From: Sterolibacterium sp.
GTDB taxonomy: Bacteria > Pseudomonadota > Gammaproteobacteria > Burkholderiales > Rhodocyclaceae
NCBI GenBank assembly: GCA_019105045.1
Contig: JAHRWT010000101.1
Location: forward strand, 1 to 40,589
DNA: 40,589 bases
Direction: 5' to 3'
The position numbers and the translations under genes were made by a program. Positions 17,879 to 26,473 of the stretch are shown here, in pieces. Each line of letters begins with the position of its first letter. Within the stretch, counting starts at the first letter, position 1. The notes beneath the pieces were generated by a model. The model had not been told where the DNA came from, did not search any database, and saw nothing but the letters and a program-made list of their open reading frames with translations.

Positions 17879-19825
17879 TCAGGCAGATCGACTCTCCAGA
17901 TTTTCCCAGCGCATCATCAGCTGCTCGATCTCGTCTTCAAGCTGCGCTGCCCGCAGCTGCAGCTGGCGCGCCTCGTGCGGATTGTCCCGGTAAAGCGCTG
18001 CCTCGGTCAGACGCTGCGCGATCAAAGCCTGCTCATTCTCCAGCGCCGTGATGCGATCGGGCAGCTGCGCCAGCTCCTGGGTTTCACGGTAACTCAGCTT
18101 GTTGCCCGGGGTGCGACGCGTGGATGCCGTGGATGCTGCCGGCGTTGCGGGGGTTGATGCAGCCAGTGTTTTCGTGGCCACCGCCGGGGCCGTTGCGACA
18201 TTGCGCTCGCGGCGCTGGTGTTGCGCCGCCCTGGCCCGTGCCGCCAGCCAGTCCTCGTAACCACCGGCATACTCACGCCAGACGCCCTCCCCTTCGGCGA
18301 CGATGCTCTGAGTGACCACGTTGTCGAGAAAACGTCGATCGTGGCTGACCAGGAACAAGGTACCCGGGTAATCCTGCAGCAGGGATTCGAGTAGCTCCAG
18401 GGTTTCAATGTCCAAATCGTTGGTTGGCTCGTCCAGCACCAGCACATTGGCCGGCCGGGCGAACAAACGGGCCAGCAGCAGCCGGTTGCGCTCACCGCCG
18501 GACAGCGATTTGACCGGCGAACGTGCCCGTTCCGGCGCAAACAGAAACTCACCGAGATAGCCAATCACATGTTTGCGCTGCCCACCGATCTCGATATATT
18601 CCGAACCGGGGCTGATCACTTCGGCCAGCGTGGCCTCTTCATCCAGGGCTGTGCGGAACTGGTCAAAATAGGCCACTTCCTGACGTGTTCCCAAACGCAC
18701 CTGCCCGCTATCGGGCGGCAGCTCGCCCAGTATCAGTTTGAGCAAAGTGGTCTTGCCGGCGCCATTTGGCCCAATCAGGCCGATCTTGTCACCGCGCAGG
18801 ATGCGGCAGGAAAAATCCCGCACCACGGTGCGCTCGCCAAAACGCTTGCTCACCGCCTGCAGCTCGGCTACCAGCTTGCCTGATTGCTCGCCTCGCACCA
18901 GTTGCAATTCCACATTGCCCAGTCGTTCGCGGCGCGCTGCCCGCTCGCGGCGCAGACCTTCCAGACGCAGAACCCGGCCTTCATTGCGCGTGCGCCGAGC
19001 CTCCACGCCCTTGCGTATCCAGACTTCCTCCTGGGCGAGAAACTTGTCGAAACGCGCCTGTTGCTGGGCTTCTGCCGCCAGTTCGTCTGCCTTGCGCTGC
19101 TGGTAGGCGGCAAACGAGCCAGGATAGCTGTTCAACTTGCCTCGATCAAGCTCCAGTACGCGGGTGGCAATGGCATCCAGAAAACTGCGATCATGGGTAA
19201 TCACCAGCACCGCACCGCGAAAATCACGGATCAGGGTTTCCAGCCAGAGGATGCCGTCCAGATCCAGGTGGTTGGTGGGCTCATCCAGCAACAGCAGGTC
19301 CGGCTCCAGCGCCAGGGCCTGGGTCAGCGCCACCCGTTTGATGCCACCACCGGACAAAGTGCCGATCTTCGCTTCGGCATCCAGGGCAAAACGGCTGATG
19401 GCCTGCTCGACCCGCGTATGAATGCGCCAGCCATCGGCATGTTCCAGCTGGGTCTGCAACTCTTCAAGCTGCTGCAGGCGCTCGGGGCTCGCATCGTGGG
19501 CCAGTACATTGACCGTTGCGTGATAATCCAGCAGCAACTGGCTGACCTTGCCCAGGCCGGAGGCGATGGTTTCGTAGATCGTCCGCTCGGCATCGAAGAC
19601 AGGCTCCTGCGGCACATACGCCAGCACGGCCCCCGGCTCGCTCCACAGTCTGCCATCGTCCAGCACGCCAACACCCGCCAGGGCACACAGCAGCGAGGAT
19701 TTGCCACTGCCATTGCGACCGATCAGGGCAATCCGCTCACCCGCATCAATCTGCATGGCGACATGATCAAGCAGGGCAACATGGCCAAAAGCCAGACAGG
19801 CATCATCCAGGGTCAGCAGAGGCAT
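17879..19825 (-). CDS. uup: ABC-F family ATPase Uup
   Basis: A soluble 648-residue ABC-F protein with two ATP-binding cassettes and no membrane domain. The first Walker A is GRNGSGKS at 36-43, with LSGGGIKRVAL and LLLDEPTNHLD after it. The second Walker A is GPNGAGKTT near 353-361, with LSGGERNRLLLARL and LVLDEPTNDLD. The C-terminal 100 residues form a charged coiled coil after an Ala/Thr/Pro-rich linker, as in Uup. Length and C-terminal domain separate it from EttA and YheS. Uup acts on ribosomes and has also been tied to branched-DNA intermediates and transposon excision. A TATAAT -10 lies upstream. It ends 363 bases before the synthase operon on the same strand. Confidence 0.88.
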   Translation of the reverse strand: MPLLTLDDACLAFGHVALLDHVAMQIDAGERIALIGRNGSGKSSLLCALAGVGVLDDGRLWSEPGAVLAYVPQEPVFDAERTIYETIASGLGKVSQLLLDYHATVNVLAHDASPERLQQLEELQTQLEHADGWRIHTRVEQAISRFALDAEAKIGTLSGGGIKRVALTQALALEPDLLLLDEPTNHLDLDGILWLETLIRDFRGAVLVITHDRSFLDAIATRVLELDRGKLNSYPGSFAAYQQRKADELAAEAQQQARFDKFLAQEEVWIRKGVEARRTRNEGRVLRLEGLRRERAARRERLGNVELQLVRGEQSGKLVAELQAVSKRFGERTVVRDFSCRILRGDKIGLIGPNGAGKTTLLKLILGELPPDSGQVRLGTRQEVAYFDQFRTALDEEATLAEVISPGSEYIEIGGQRKHVIGYLGEFLFAPERARSPVKSLSGGERNRLLLARLFARPANVLVLDEPTNDLDIETLELLESLLQDYPGTLFLVSHDRRFLDNVVTQSIVAEGEGVWREYAGGYEDWLAARARAAQHQRRERNVATAPAVATKTLAASTPATPAASTASTRRTPGNKLSYRETQELAQLPDRITALENEQALIAQRLTEAALYRDNPHEARQLQLRAAQLEDEIEQLMMRWENLESRSA

Positions 19826-19880
19826 AACAATCTTTGGTTGGTCAGGACAGAAATGCCGCCCATCATCTTGATCTGGCGGA

Positions 19881-19886
19881 ATTATA
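19881..19886 (-). promoter_or_regulatory. -10 element of the uup promoter
   Basis: A perfect TATAAT on the minus strand lies 56 bases upstream of the uup start codon. The -35 region is poor. On the opposite strand, TAGAAT at 19897-19902 is a plausible -10 for the tRNA-Arg gene, so the short gap may hold two divergent promoters. Confidence 0.4.
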
Positions 19887-19938
19887 CGTCAGCCAGTAGA
19901 ATGCCCGACGCCGTCAGAGTGGATGAACACTCTCTCTT

Positions 19939-20013
19939 CTCCTCGTAGCACAACGGATAGTGCACGCGCCTCCTAAGCGTGAGATACAGGTTCGATTCCT
20001 GTCGAGGAGGCCA
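19939..20013 (+). tRNA. tRNA-Arg (anticodon CCT)
   Basis: A full cloverleaf can be drawn by hand. The acceptor stem is CTCCTCG (19939-19945) with CGAGGAG (20003-20009). The D stem is GCAC/GTGC. The anticodon stem is CGCGC/GCGTG with one G-U pair, and its loop CTCCTAA gives anticodon CCT at 19972-19974. The T arm is ACAGG-TTCGATT-CCTGT. The discriminator is G and the 3' CCA is encoded. CCT reads the AGG codon, and in most proteobacteria this is a single-copy tRNA. Confidence 0.95.
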
Positions 20014-20029
20014 GCTTCCCGGTACTGAA

Positions 20030-20845
20030 ATGACTGCTGACGCAGCTTCGGTCTTGACCGTACGCCCGCCGCCTTCCCTTATGTCCGTCCTCGATCACCC
20101 GCTAGAAATCAGTGAGGAAGCCGGTGTGCGCTGTCTGCATTTCGGCTCTGACTGGGTACAAGGTGCAATGCGCATCCGGCGTCCCTGGTCGCTCGAACTG
20201 GCCTATACGCGTGAAATGATGGCTGCCCTGCTGCTGCGCACGGAACCCGGATGGCCGCGCCGCGTGCTGCTGATCGGACTGGGAACTGGTTCCCTGGCCA
20301 AATTCATCTACCGCAACCTGCCCGAAACCCGCACGACGGTCATCGAAATCGACGCGCGTATCGTGCCGCTTGCCCAACAATACTTTGCCTTGCCGAACGA
20401 TCCACAGCGATTGAAACTGCGGATTGCTGACGGTGTCGAGTACATCCAGCAAACGCGCAATCGTTACGATGCCATTTTTGTCGATGGCTACAATGCCGAC
20501 GGCCGCGCTGGAGCACTCGACAGCATCGAATTCCATGCAGCCTGTCGCCAACGCCTCGGCGAACACGGCCTGAGCATCTACAATCTACTGGGGCGCAGCC
20601 GTGGCTTTCACGCGGCAGGCGAGCGTCTGCACAAAGCTTACGCCGGCCGCTCGATCATCTTTCCCTCTCTCGACAGTGGCAATGCCATCGCCTTTGCCGC
20701 CGCAGGAGAGACGCTCTCCACCCACATTGCAGAGATGCGCAAGCGTGCCCGCGAGATCAAACTGGCAACCGGTCTGGACTTACGGCCAACGATCAGCCGC
20801 CTGGAACAAAATCAGACATTGCCGGGTGGCCACTTGGTACTTTGA
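20030..20845 (+). CDS. Spermidine synthase-like (class I SAM-fold) protein
   Basis: A 271-residue protein related to spermidine/spermine synthases. SAM-fold motifs are visible: LLIGLGTGSLAKF (near 82-94), EIDARIVPLAQQYF (near 109-122), IADGVEYIQ and DAIFVDGYNAD. The usual GGGDG of SpeE is GLGTG here, so true aminopropyltransferase activity is doubtful; many such stand-alone relatives have no assigned substrate. No speD gene is nearby. ATG 20030, just 16 bases after the tRNA, is preferred to an in-frame start inside the tRNA. ATG 20081 is also possible. The gene converges on sspB. Confidence 0.75.
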   Translation: MTADAASVLTVRPPPSLMSVLDHPLEISEEAGVRCLHFGSDWVQGAMRIRRPWSLELAYTREMMAALLLRTEPGWPRRVLLIGLGTGSLAKFIYRNLPETRTTVIEIDARIVPLAQQYFALPNDPQRLKLRIADGVEYIQQTRNRYDAIFVDGYNADGRAGALDSIEFHAACRQRLGEHGLSIYNLLGRSRGFHAAGERLHKAYAGRSIIFPSLDSGNAIAFAAAGETLSTHIAEMRKRAREIKLATGLDLRPTISRLEQNQTLPGGHLVL

Positions 20846-20859
20846 GTACTTTGAGTACC
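20836..20859 (+). terminator. Possible hairpin at the end of the spermidine-synthase-like gene
   Basis: GGTACT (20836-20841) and AGTACC (20854-20859) form an inverted repeat around the stop codon, with a palindromic AGTACT between them. The segment lies between two convergent genes and is followed by TTAT but not by a clear T run. A weak bidirectional terminator is possible. Confidence 0.25.
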
Positions 20860-20911
20860 TTATCCCCCGATTCACGCACCCACAGGCGGACACAGCCAGT
20901 TGCAATGGTTT

Positions 20912-21373
20912 TTATTTGATGCGTGTCAGATGAGAGCGGCCACCTGCAGTCGGTGAGCCGGCTGGTGCATCCGCGTCCTTGTCGGCCGCTGACGGCATGG
21001 TTTCGGATTCGCTCTCTGCCGCAACCACAAGTTCAGGCTCACACTCCTGAACAATGGGTTCAAAAGCCATGCCCTGGCCATTTTCCCGTGCATAGATTGC
21101 CGCGACATTATCGACGGGCACCGACAAGGCTTGGGCGACTCCATTGAAGCGCGCGGTAAAGGTAATCAGCTCGTTGCCCATGACAAGCTGGTGAGTCGCC
21201 TCAAAGCCGAGGTTCAGGGTGATCTGGCCGTCCTTGACATGCTCTCGAGGCACCCGGGTATGCGCATCAACCGCAACCGCCAGATACGGCGTAAAGCCAT
21301 TCTCGCAGCACCATTCATGTATGGCACGCACAAGATAAGGCTTGAGCGACGGGATATTTTCTTCAGCGCTCAT
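20912..21373 (-). CDS. sspB: ClpXP protease specificity-enhancing factor SspB
   Basis: This 153-residue protein is SspB, the adaptor that delivers ssrA-tagged proteins to ClpXP. The N-terminal substrate-binding domain is recognisable from PSLKPYLVRAIHEWCCENGF through GNELITFTARFNGVAQ. A long acidic, flexible linker follows, and the C terminus ends GGRSHLTRIK, the short ClpX-binding motif. MSAEEN at 21373 is chosen because the four residues upstream (MRCA) are outside the family. No good ribosome binding site is visible. It lies 40 bases downstream of sspA, the usual operon partner. Confidence 0.93.
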   Translation of the reverse strand: MSAEENIPSLKPYLVRAIHEWCCENGFTPYLAVAVDAHTRVPREHVKDGQITLNLGFEATHQLVMGNELITFTARFNGVAQALSVPVDNVAAIYARENGQGMAFEPIVQECEPELVVAAESESETMPSAADKDADAPAGSPTAGGRSHLTRIK

Positions 21374-21413
21374 CGCACATCGCACATCGCAGCAGCCGAT
21401 CAGCAGCGCTGCT

Positions 21414-22010
21414 TCAGCGCCGCATGACCTTTTCGGAGGGAGTCAGGGCGTCAATGAAACCCTGGCGGCTGAAAATACGCTCCGCGTATTTCATCAACGG
21501 TGAAGCCGCCTTGCCAAGCTCGATACCGTAATGATCAAGACGCCACAGCAAAGGCGCAATGGCCACATCCAGCATGGAAAACTCTTCACCCAGCATGTAT
21601 TTCTGCTTGCTGAAGATCGAAGCCAGCTCAGTCAGGCGATCACGCACGTGCTGACGTGATTTCTCGGCAGACTTGAGGTTCTTTTCCAGGGCATCGATAT
21701 GGCTGAACAACTCGTTTTCCATGGTAAACAGCAATTGCCGAGCACGCGCACGCATGATGGGATCAGGCGGCATCAACTGGGGATGAGGAAAACGCTCATC
21801 AATGTATTCGTTGATGATGTTGGACTCGTAAAGAACGAGATCGCGATCAACCAATACCGGAACGCGGTTATAGGGATTGATCACCGCGATGTCTTCCGGC
21901 TTGTTGAACAGGTCAACGTCAATCACCTGAAAATCCATCTGCTTTTCGTACAGGACGATGCGGCAGCGATGGCTGAACGGGCACGTGGTGCCCGAGTACA
22001 GGTTCATCAT
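21414..22010 (-). CDS. sspA: Stringent starvation protein A (GST-like)
   Basis: This 198-residue protein is SspA, a glutathione-S-transferase-fold protein that binds RNA polymerase and changes transcription in stationary phase. The thioredoxin-like domain begins MMNLYSGTTCPFSHRCRIVLYEK, a typical betaproteobacterial SspA start, with NPYNRVPVLVDRDLVLYESNIINEYID in the glutathione-binding region. An all-helical C-terminal domain follows. A longer frame to 22097 is open but its extra 29 residues have no family resemblance, so ATG 22010 is used. It sits between petC and sspB on the same strand, a common betaproteobacterial order. Confidence 0.93.
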   Translation of the reverse strand: MMNLYSGTTCPFSHRCRIVLYEKQMDFQVIDVDLFNKPEDIAVINPYNRVPVLVDRDLVLYESNIINEYIDERFPHPQLMPPDPIMRARARQLLFTMENELFSHIDALEKNLKSAEKSRQHVRDRLTELASIFSKQKYMLGEEFSMLDVAIAPLLWRLDHYGIELGKAASPLMKYAERIFSRQGFIDALTPSEKVMRR

Positions 22011-22121
22011 GGTACTCGTACCCCAGGAATAGTCGGCATCACGCACCACGCGGCGGACCGCTGGCGAGTCATTTTCTCGATGCCCCATATGCAACATTGC
22101 GCAGTTCGGTTGATCGGTTGA

Positions 22122-22832
22122 TTAATGTACGTCTTTCCAGTACTCGCGTTTCAGCGAGTAGGCAAAGACGAACAATATCGCCAAACCCAGCAGCACACCA
22201 ATACCCACGTTTTTACGTGTACTGGCCACAGGTTCGCTCATGTATTGCAAAAAGCCCACCAAGTCAGCCACCATGGCGTCATACTCTTCCGGTTGCAACG
22301 TGCCAGGCACGGCCAGCGTCAGCTGGTGGTCTTCGCCCAGCACTTGCTGGCCCTGCAACTCCCACAGGGCATGCGGCATCCCAACATTGGCGAAGGCCAC
22401 ATTATTCCAGCCCGTCGGTCGCGTTTCATCACGATAAAAACCACGCAGATAGGTATACAGCCAATCTGCTCCCGTACCGTCTTCAGAAGCGCGAGCGCGA
22501 GCCACCAGCGTCAGATCCGGTGGCGTGGCACCAAACCAGAGCTTGGCTTCAGCCGGACGCATGGCAATCGACATCAAGTCCCCCACCTTGCCATCGCTGA
22601 AAATCAGGTTGCTCTTGATCTGTTCGTCCGTCAGTCCAATATCCTGCAGCCGGTTATAGCGCATGAAGGAAGCGCCATGACAACCCATGCAGTAGTTGAC
22701 GAACACCTTGGCACCATTCTGCAGAGCGGCCAGATTGCCGCTGCGATCCGGCGCCTTGTCCAGATGAATGTTGGCATCAGCGGCGAAAGCCAGCAGAGGG
22801 GCCAACAACAGGGTAAAGATCAGCTTTTTCAT
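22122..22832 (-). CDS. petC: Cytochrome c1 of the bc1 complex
   Basis: This 236-residue protein is the membrane-anchored cytochrome c1, which takes electrons from the Rieske protein and passes them to soluble cytochrome c. An N-terminal signal peptide (MKKLIFTLLLAPLLAFA) is followed by the haem site CMGCH at 48-52. The likely Met ligand is in ANVGMPHALWELQG. A single C-terminal anchor (VGIGVLLGLAILFVFAYSL) precedes a KREYWKDVH tail. The start at 22832 overlaps the petB stop as ATGA, which indicates translational coupling. It is the last gene of petABC. Confidence 0.95.
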   Translation of the reverse strand: MKKLIFTLLLAPLLAFAADANIHLDKAPDRSGNLAALQNGAKVFVNYCMGCHGASFMRYNRLQDIGLTDEQIKSNLIFSDGKVGDLMSIAMRPAEAKLWFGATPPDLTLVARARASEDGTGADWLYTYLRGFYRDETRPTGWNNVAFANVGMPHALWELQGQQVLGEDHQLTLAVPGTLQPEEYDAMVADLVGFLQYMSEPVASTRKNVGIGVLLGLAILFVFAYSLKREYWKDVH

Positions 22833-24115
22833 TTTCCCGTGACCCTTTCCGGTTCGGGTTTGCACTTATCGATGCGCGACCAGATCGGCATCGTGAGGAA
22901 GAAAAGGAAATAATAGGCGCTCAGAACCTGGGCGATCGGTGCACCCGGAATGACACCAAAGAACGCGTATGAAGGCGGTTTGGTACCGAGGAAGCCCAGA
23001 ATCAGGAAAGAGATGATGAAAATCGTCAGCAGGGTCTTGAAAATCGGGCCGCGATAACGGATCGACTTCACCGGACTGCGATCCAGCCAGGGCAACAGCA
23101 GGAAGATCGCCACACCACCCCCCATCGCCACCACGCCCCAGAACTTGGCATCGATACCGAACAGCGGATAGGTCACCGCGCGCAGCAGGGAATAGAAAGG
23201 CGTGAAATACCAGACTGGCGCAATGTGCGGCGGCGTCTTCAGGGGATCGGCCGGGAAGAAGTTGTTGTATTCCAGGAAATAGCCGCCGCCTTCGGGTGAA
23301 AAGAAAATCACCAAGGCGAAAACCATCAGGAAGACCACCACCCCCACGATATCCTTCACCGTGTAATAGGGATGGAAAGGAATACCATCCAGGGGAATGC
23401 CCTTGTCATTCTTCTTTTTCTTGATTTCGACACCATCCGGGTTGTTCGAGCCGACTTCATGCAAGGCAATGAGGTGGGCACCGACCAGCGCCAGCAGGAT
23501 CAGCGGCACGAGGATCACGTGGAAAGCGAAGAAGCGGTTGAGTGTCGCATCACCAACGACGAAATCACCGCGCAGCCAGACCGAGAAGTCCGGGCCAATG
23601 ATGGGAATTGCCGAGAACAGATTCACGATCACCTGCGCCCCCCAGAAGGACATCTGTCCCCAGGGCAAGAGATAGCCAAAGAAAGCTTCGGCCATCAGGC
23701 ACAGGAAAATCAGCATGCCGATGATCCACACCAGCTCACGCGGTGCGCGGTGGGAACCATAGATCACGCCACGGAACATGTGCAGATAAACGACGATGAA
23801 GAAAGCCGAAGCGCCGGTCGAGTGCATATAGCGGATCAGCCAGCCCCAGGGCACATCGCGCATGATGTACTCAACACTGGCAAAGGCCACCGGCACGCCA
23901 GCCGCATTCAAGGCGGCATCCGGCTTGTAGTGCATGGTCAGGAAAATCCCGGTGACCACCTGATTGACCAGTACCAACAGGGCCAGCGAGCCGAAGAAAT
24001 ACCAGAAGTTGAAGTTCTTCGGCGCGTAGTACTCGGACATGTGGTCACGATACAGCGACATCACAGGGAAACGCTGATCGACCCAGCCCAGCAATTGCGT
24101 CAGTTTGCCACTCAT
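22829..24115 (-). CDS. petB: Cytochrome b of the bc1 complex
   Basis: This 428-residue membrane protein is cytochrome b, which holds both b haems and the quinol sites. Haem-ligand His residues are visible in MHSTGASAFFIVVYLHMFRG and in FHVILVPLILLALVGAHLIA. The Qo motif near residues 298-301 reads PVWY rather than PEWY, a variant known in beta- and gammaproteobacteria. At least eight hydrophobic segments are present, and a positively charged EIKKKKNDKG loop lies near 225. It starts 3 bases after petA stops and overlaps petC by 4 bases. Confidence 0.96.
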   Translation of the reverse strand: MSGKLTQLLGWVDQRFPVMSLYRDHMSEYYAPKNFNFWYFFGSLALLVLVNQVVTGIFLTMHYKPDAALNAAGVPVAFASVEYIMRDVPWGWLIRYMHSTGASAFFIVVYLHMFRGVIYGSHRAPRELVWIIGMLIFLCLMAEAFFGYLLPWGQMSFWGAQVIVNLFSAIPIIGPDFSVWLRGDFVVGDATLNRFFAFHVILVPLILLALVGAHLIALHEVGSNNPDGVEIKKKKNDKGIPLDGIPFHPYYTVKDIVGVVVFLMVFALVIFFSPEGGGYFLEYNNFFPADPLKTPPHIAPVWYFTPFYSLLRAVTYPLFGIDAKFWGVVAMGGGVAIFLLLPWLDRSPVKSIRYRGPIFKTLLTIFIISFLILGFLGTKPPSYAFFGVIPGAPIAQVLSAYYFLFFLTMPIWSRIDKCKPEPERVTGK

Positions 24116-24118
24116 TGC

Positions 24119-24730
24119 TCAGGCCTCCTTGCCGTCCTGGCCGACACCGACAAGTATCGTGGTATCGCTCAGATATTTATGGGGGGGAACGACCAGATTG
24201 GTGGGCGCGGGCTTGCTCTTGTAAACCCGCCCGGCCAGATCGAACGTCGAACCATGACAAGGACAGAAAAAGCCGCCATGCCAGTTATCTTCCACACCGG
24301 ATTCCGCCGTATCGCCTGTTTTGAACTTCTCCGTCGGCGAACAGCCCAGATGAGTGCAGATCCCCACACAAACCATGATTTCCGGCTTGATGGAACGGGT
24401 TTCGTTCTTGCAGTATTCGGGCTGCTGCGGCACATTCGATTCGGGATCGCTGACCAGAGTGCCCACTTCCTTCAGCGATTGCAGCATGTCCGGCGTGCGA
24501 TTGATGATCCAGACCGGTGTACCGCGCCACTCGACCACCATCATCTGCCCTGGCGGCAGCTTGCTGATGTCCACTTCAACAGGGGCACCCGCTGCCTTGG
24601 CACGCTCCGATGGCAACATGCTCGCCACAAACGGCACAACAGCCGTTACCCCGGCCGCACCGCCAACTGCAGCAGTCGTCACGATCAGCCGTCGCCTGCC
24701 ACAATCAACACTGTTGTCTTCACCACCCAT
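24119..24730 (-). CDS. petA: Rieske iron-sulfur subunit of the bc1 complex
   Basis: This 203-residue protein carries the [2Fe-2S] cluster that oxidises quinol at the Qo site. Cluster ligands are in CTHLGC (125-130) and CPCHGS (156-161), the canonical Rieske pair, with a PPHKYL close after. The N terminus has a twin-arginine-like GRRRLIVTTA followed by a hydrophobic segment, so it is probably exported by Tat and stays anchored. An AGGA 9 bases upstream supports the start. It is the first gene of petABC and has its own promoter. Confidence 0.95.
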   Translation of the reverse strand: MGGEDNSVDCGRRRLIVTTAAVGGAAGVTAVVPFVASMLPSERAKAAGAPVEVDISKLPPGQMMVVEWRGTPVWIINRTPDMLQSLKEVGTLVSDPESNVPQQPEYCKNETRSIKPEIMVCVGICTHLGCSPTEKFKTGDTAESGVEDNWHGGFFCPCHGSTFDLAGRVYKSKPAPTNLVVPPHKYLSDTTILVGVGQDGKEA

Positions 24731-24765
24731 GATCCATTCCTAAACGGGAAATGCGAAAAACGGCA

Positions 24766-24771
24766 ATTATA
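24766..24771 (-). promoter_or_regulatory. -10 element of the petABC promoter
   Basis: A perfect TATAAT on the minus strand lies 35 bases before the petA start, in the gap after the lipoprotein gene. The matching -35 is weak (TTCAAG with a 16-base spacer is the best). A start near 24759 would give a leader of about 30 bases. Confidence 0.55.
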
Positions 24772-24798
24772 CTCAAACAAGAGCAGACTTGAACAGGA

Positions 24799-25497
24799 TT
24801 ACGATACTTTGACCGGCTTGACACGGCAAATCGCCTGCAATCCCGGATCGACCTGCTGCAATCCATTCAGCCAGAGTTCCAGATTGGTACGCAACTCGCG
24901 CGTTGCGACAGCAAAGGCTGCCACACCGCTTTGCGCATCGCCGCCGGCCATCCGCACCTGGCGAAATGTGCGCTCTGCCAGCACCCGCGATGCGCCTGAG
25001 GGCTTGTCCAGCAGCATGGCTGTCATCTCAATCAGGACCTGGCTGCTGTCCGGCGCAGAAAACACCTGGATCAGCTCATCGAGCCTCAGATGCAAGCGGC
25101 AACTTTCTGCCCCCGGGCGACCGGCAAGCAGCGGACTGCTTCGCAACACTTGCGCAAGCAACTCTGCCGGCGGGGCCACCCAGCGGCTTTCTGCAAAGGC
25201 CAGACGCTGCCCTGCCGTGACATAGCTCAGGCGATATTGCATGGCAGATGTCGCCAACCAGCTGGGCGTCTCGATATCAGACAAAGACAGCTGCAGGCTC
25301 GGGCGCGTAGCCGTAGCGACTGGCTGATCCGCAACCGTCGCCGCTGCGGCTGATCCCTCGAACAGGTCATAACGCGCCTGCGCCATCTGCGGCACGTTGC
25401 TGGCACACCCCGCCAACCCACATGTCAGAACCAGCGTCGCCCAGAAAGCGAACCGGCATCGTCTTGAATCAAGGGGAATGTTGTGCATGGATGCCAT
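24799..25497 (-). CDS. ABC-type transport auxiliary lipoprotein (PqiC-like)
   Basis: This 232-residue protein has a lipoprotein signal: basic start, hydrophobic FAFWATLVLTCG and lipobox LAGC, so it should be attached to the outer or inner membrane through Cys. The rest, with SLSDIETPSWLATSAMQYRL and DELIQVFSAPDSSQVLIEM, matches the family of auxiliary lipoproteins encoded next to MCE transporters (PqiC/DUF330-like). These are thought to help MCE proteins bridge the periplasm. It follows the MCE gene by 29 bases and closes the operon. ATG 25488 is an alternative start. Confidence 0.78.
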   Translation of the reverse strand: MASMHNIPLDSRRCRFAFWATLVLTCGLAGCASNVPQMAQARYDLFEGSAAAATVADQPVATATRPSLQLSLSDIETPSWLATSAMQYRLSYVTAGQRLAFAESRWVAPPAELLAQVLRSSPLLAGRPGAESCRLHLRLDELIQVFSAPDSSQVLIEMTAMLLDKPSGASRVLAERTFRQVRMAGGDAQSGVAAFAVATRELRTNLELWLNGLQQVDPGLQAICRVKPVKVS

Positions 25498-25526
25498 GGA
25501 TAGTCTTCCGATCGTATGCTTTCGTC

Positions 25527-26465
25527 TTATCTGCTACCGTATTCAAAGCCAAAGCCTCGCTCGCCCGGCCCGGGGCGCGACGGTGGATAGCCAAACAACA
25601 ATGCCTGCGGCGTGGTCTCCAGCCCTTCCAGAACGCGACGCATCTGCAGAGAGTTGTCGCGCAAATCCAGCATCAAGCCATTGAAGCGAGGCAGACTGGT
25701 GGTCACCAATTCCGTTCCCACCTTCCCCGTGAAACCTTCCAGTTGCGTACTCAAATTCTGCATGGAACCCACCAATCCACGCATTTCGACGGCCAATGGT
25801 GCCGACTCACCCGCCGTACGTTCCAGGTGCAGCAGAATGTTCTGCACCCGTTGCAGGTTCTCGGGTGCCAGCACCGCCTGTGCCGCCGCCAGCAATTGCG
25901 GCAGATCCCGCAAACCATCGGAAGCCACTGTCAGGTTGTCCATGGTGCGATGCAAATTCCGCATATTTTCTTCACTCAACACACGGTTGAGATTGGCCGT
26001 CAGCACGCCGATCTGACCGACGATATCGTTGGCCTGATCTCCCAACGTATCCATCAACGTCTGCCGCAAAGGAATGCGAGGAGGATCGCGGCCATTCAGC
26101 GGCAGCAATTCCTGGCTTTGCGCGTTGTCATCCAGCTGGACATACGATAACCCGGTGATTCCCTGGGAATTCAACTGGGCGGTAGTCGACTTGCTCAGTG
26201 GCAAACTGGCATCCACCCGCACCCGCACCAGAATGTTCTGCCGGTCCTGCGGATCCAGCGCAATCGAAATCACCTTGCCTGCCGTCATGCCGCGATACTT
26301 CACCGAGGCCAGTGGATTCAGACCATTGACGTTGTACTGCGTCACCAGCAGCAGATCGCGCGTCTGCGTGGTCGTCCCGGTGAACCACCAGGCAGTCAGT
26401 GTCAGGCCCAGGCTGAAAACAATGACGAACAAGCCTGCCGCCAGTGCGTGCGCGCGATTTTCCAT
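25527..26465 (-). CDS. MCE (MlaD-like) lipid-transport protein
   Basis: This 312-residue protein has one N-terminal transmembrane anchor (about 8-29) and an MCE domain (about 38-118) with NVNGLNPLASVKYRGMTAGKV and SQGITGLSYVQL. A long helical C-terminal region follows (about 150-280), much longer than in E. coli MlaD. MCE proteins form hexameric rings that carry lipids between inner and outer membranes. It sits in the order permease, ATPase, MCE, lipoprotein, 8 bases after the ATPase stop. The length and the attached lipoprotein gene suggest a second MCE system distinct from canonical mlaFEDCB. Direction and lipid substrate are unknown. Confidence 0.85.
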   Translation of the reverse strand: MENRAHALAAGLFVIVFSLGLTLTAWWFTGTTTQTRDLLLVTQYNVNGLNPLASVKYRGMTAGKVISIALDPQDRQNILVRVRVDASLPLSKSTTAQLNSQGITGLSYVQLDDNAQSQELLPLNGRDPPRIPLRQTLMDTLGDQANDIVGQIGVLTANLNRVLSEENMRNLHRTMDNLTVASDGLRDLPQLLAAAQAVLAPENLQRVQNILLHLERTAGESAPLAVEMRGLVGSMQNLSTQLEGFTGKVGTELVTTSLPRFNGLMLDLRDNSLQMRRVLEGLETTPQALLFGYPPSRPGPGERGFGFEYGSR

Positions 26466-26473
26466 ACTCAGTA

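Noticed and set aside
17551-18051. A plus-strand frame crossing the gap between the synthase operon and uup
   Set aside because: Its second half is antisense to uup and its product is low-complexity with no recognisable domain or ribosome binding site.
23372-25225. A 617-residue open frame on the plus strand
   Set aside because: It runs opposite petB, petA and the lipoprotein gene, all with clear family motifs on the minus strand.
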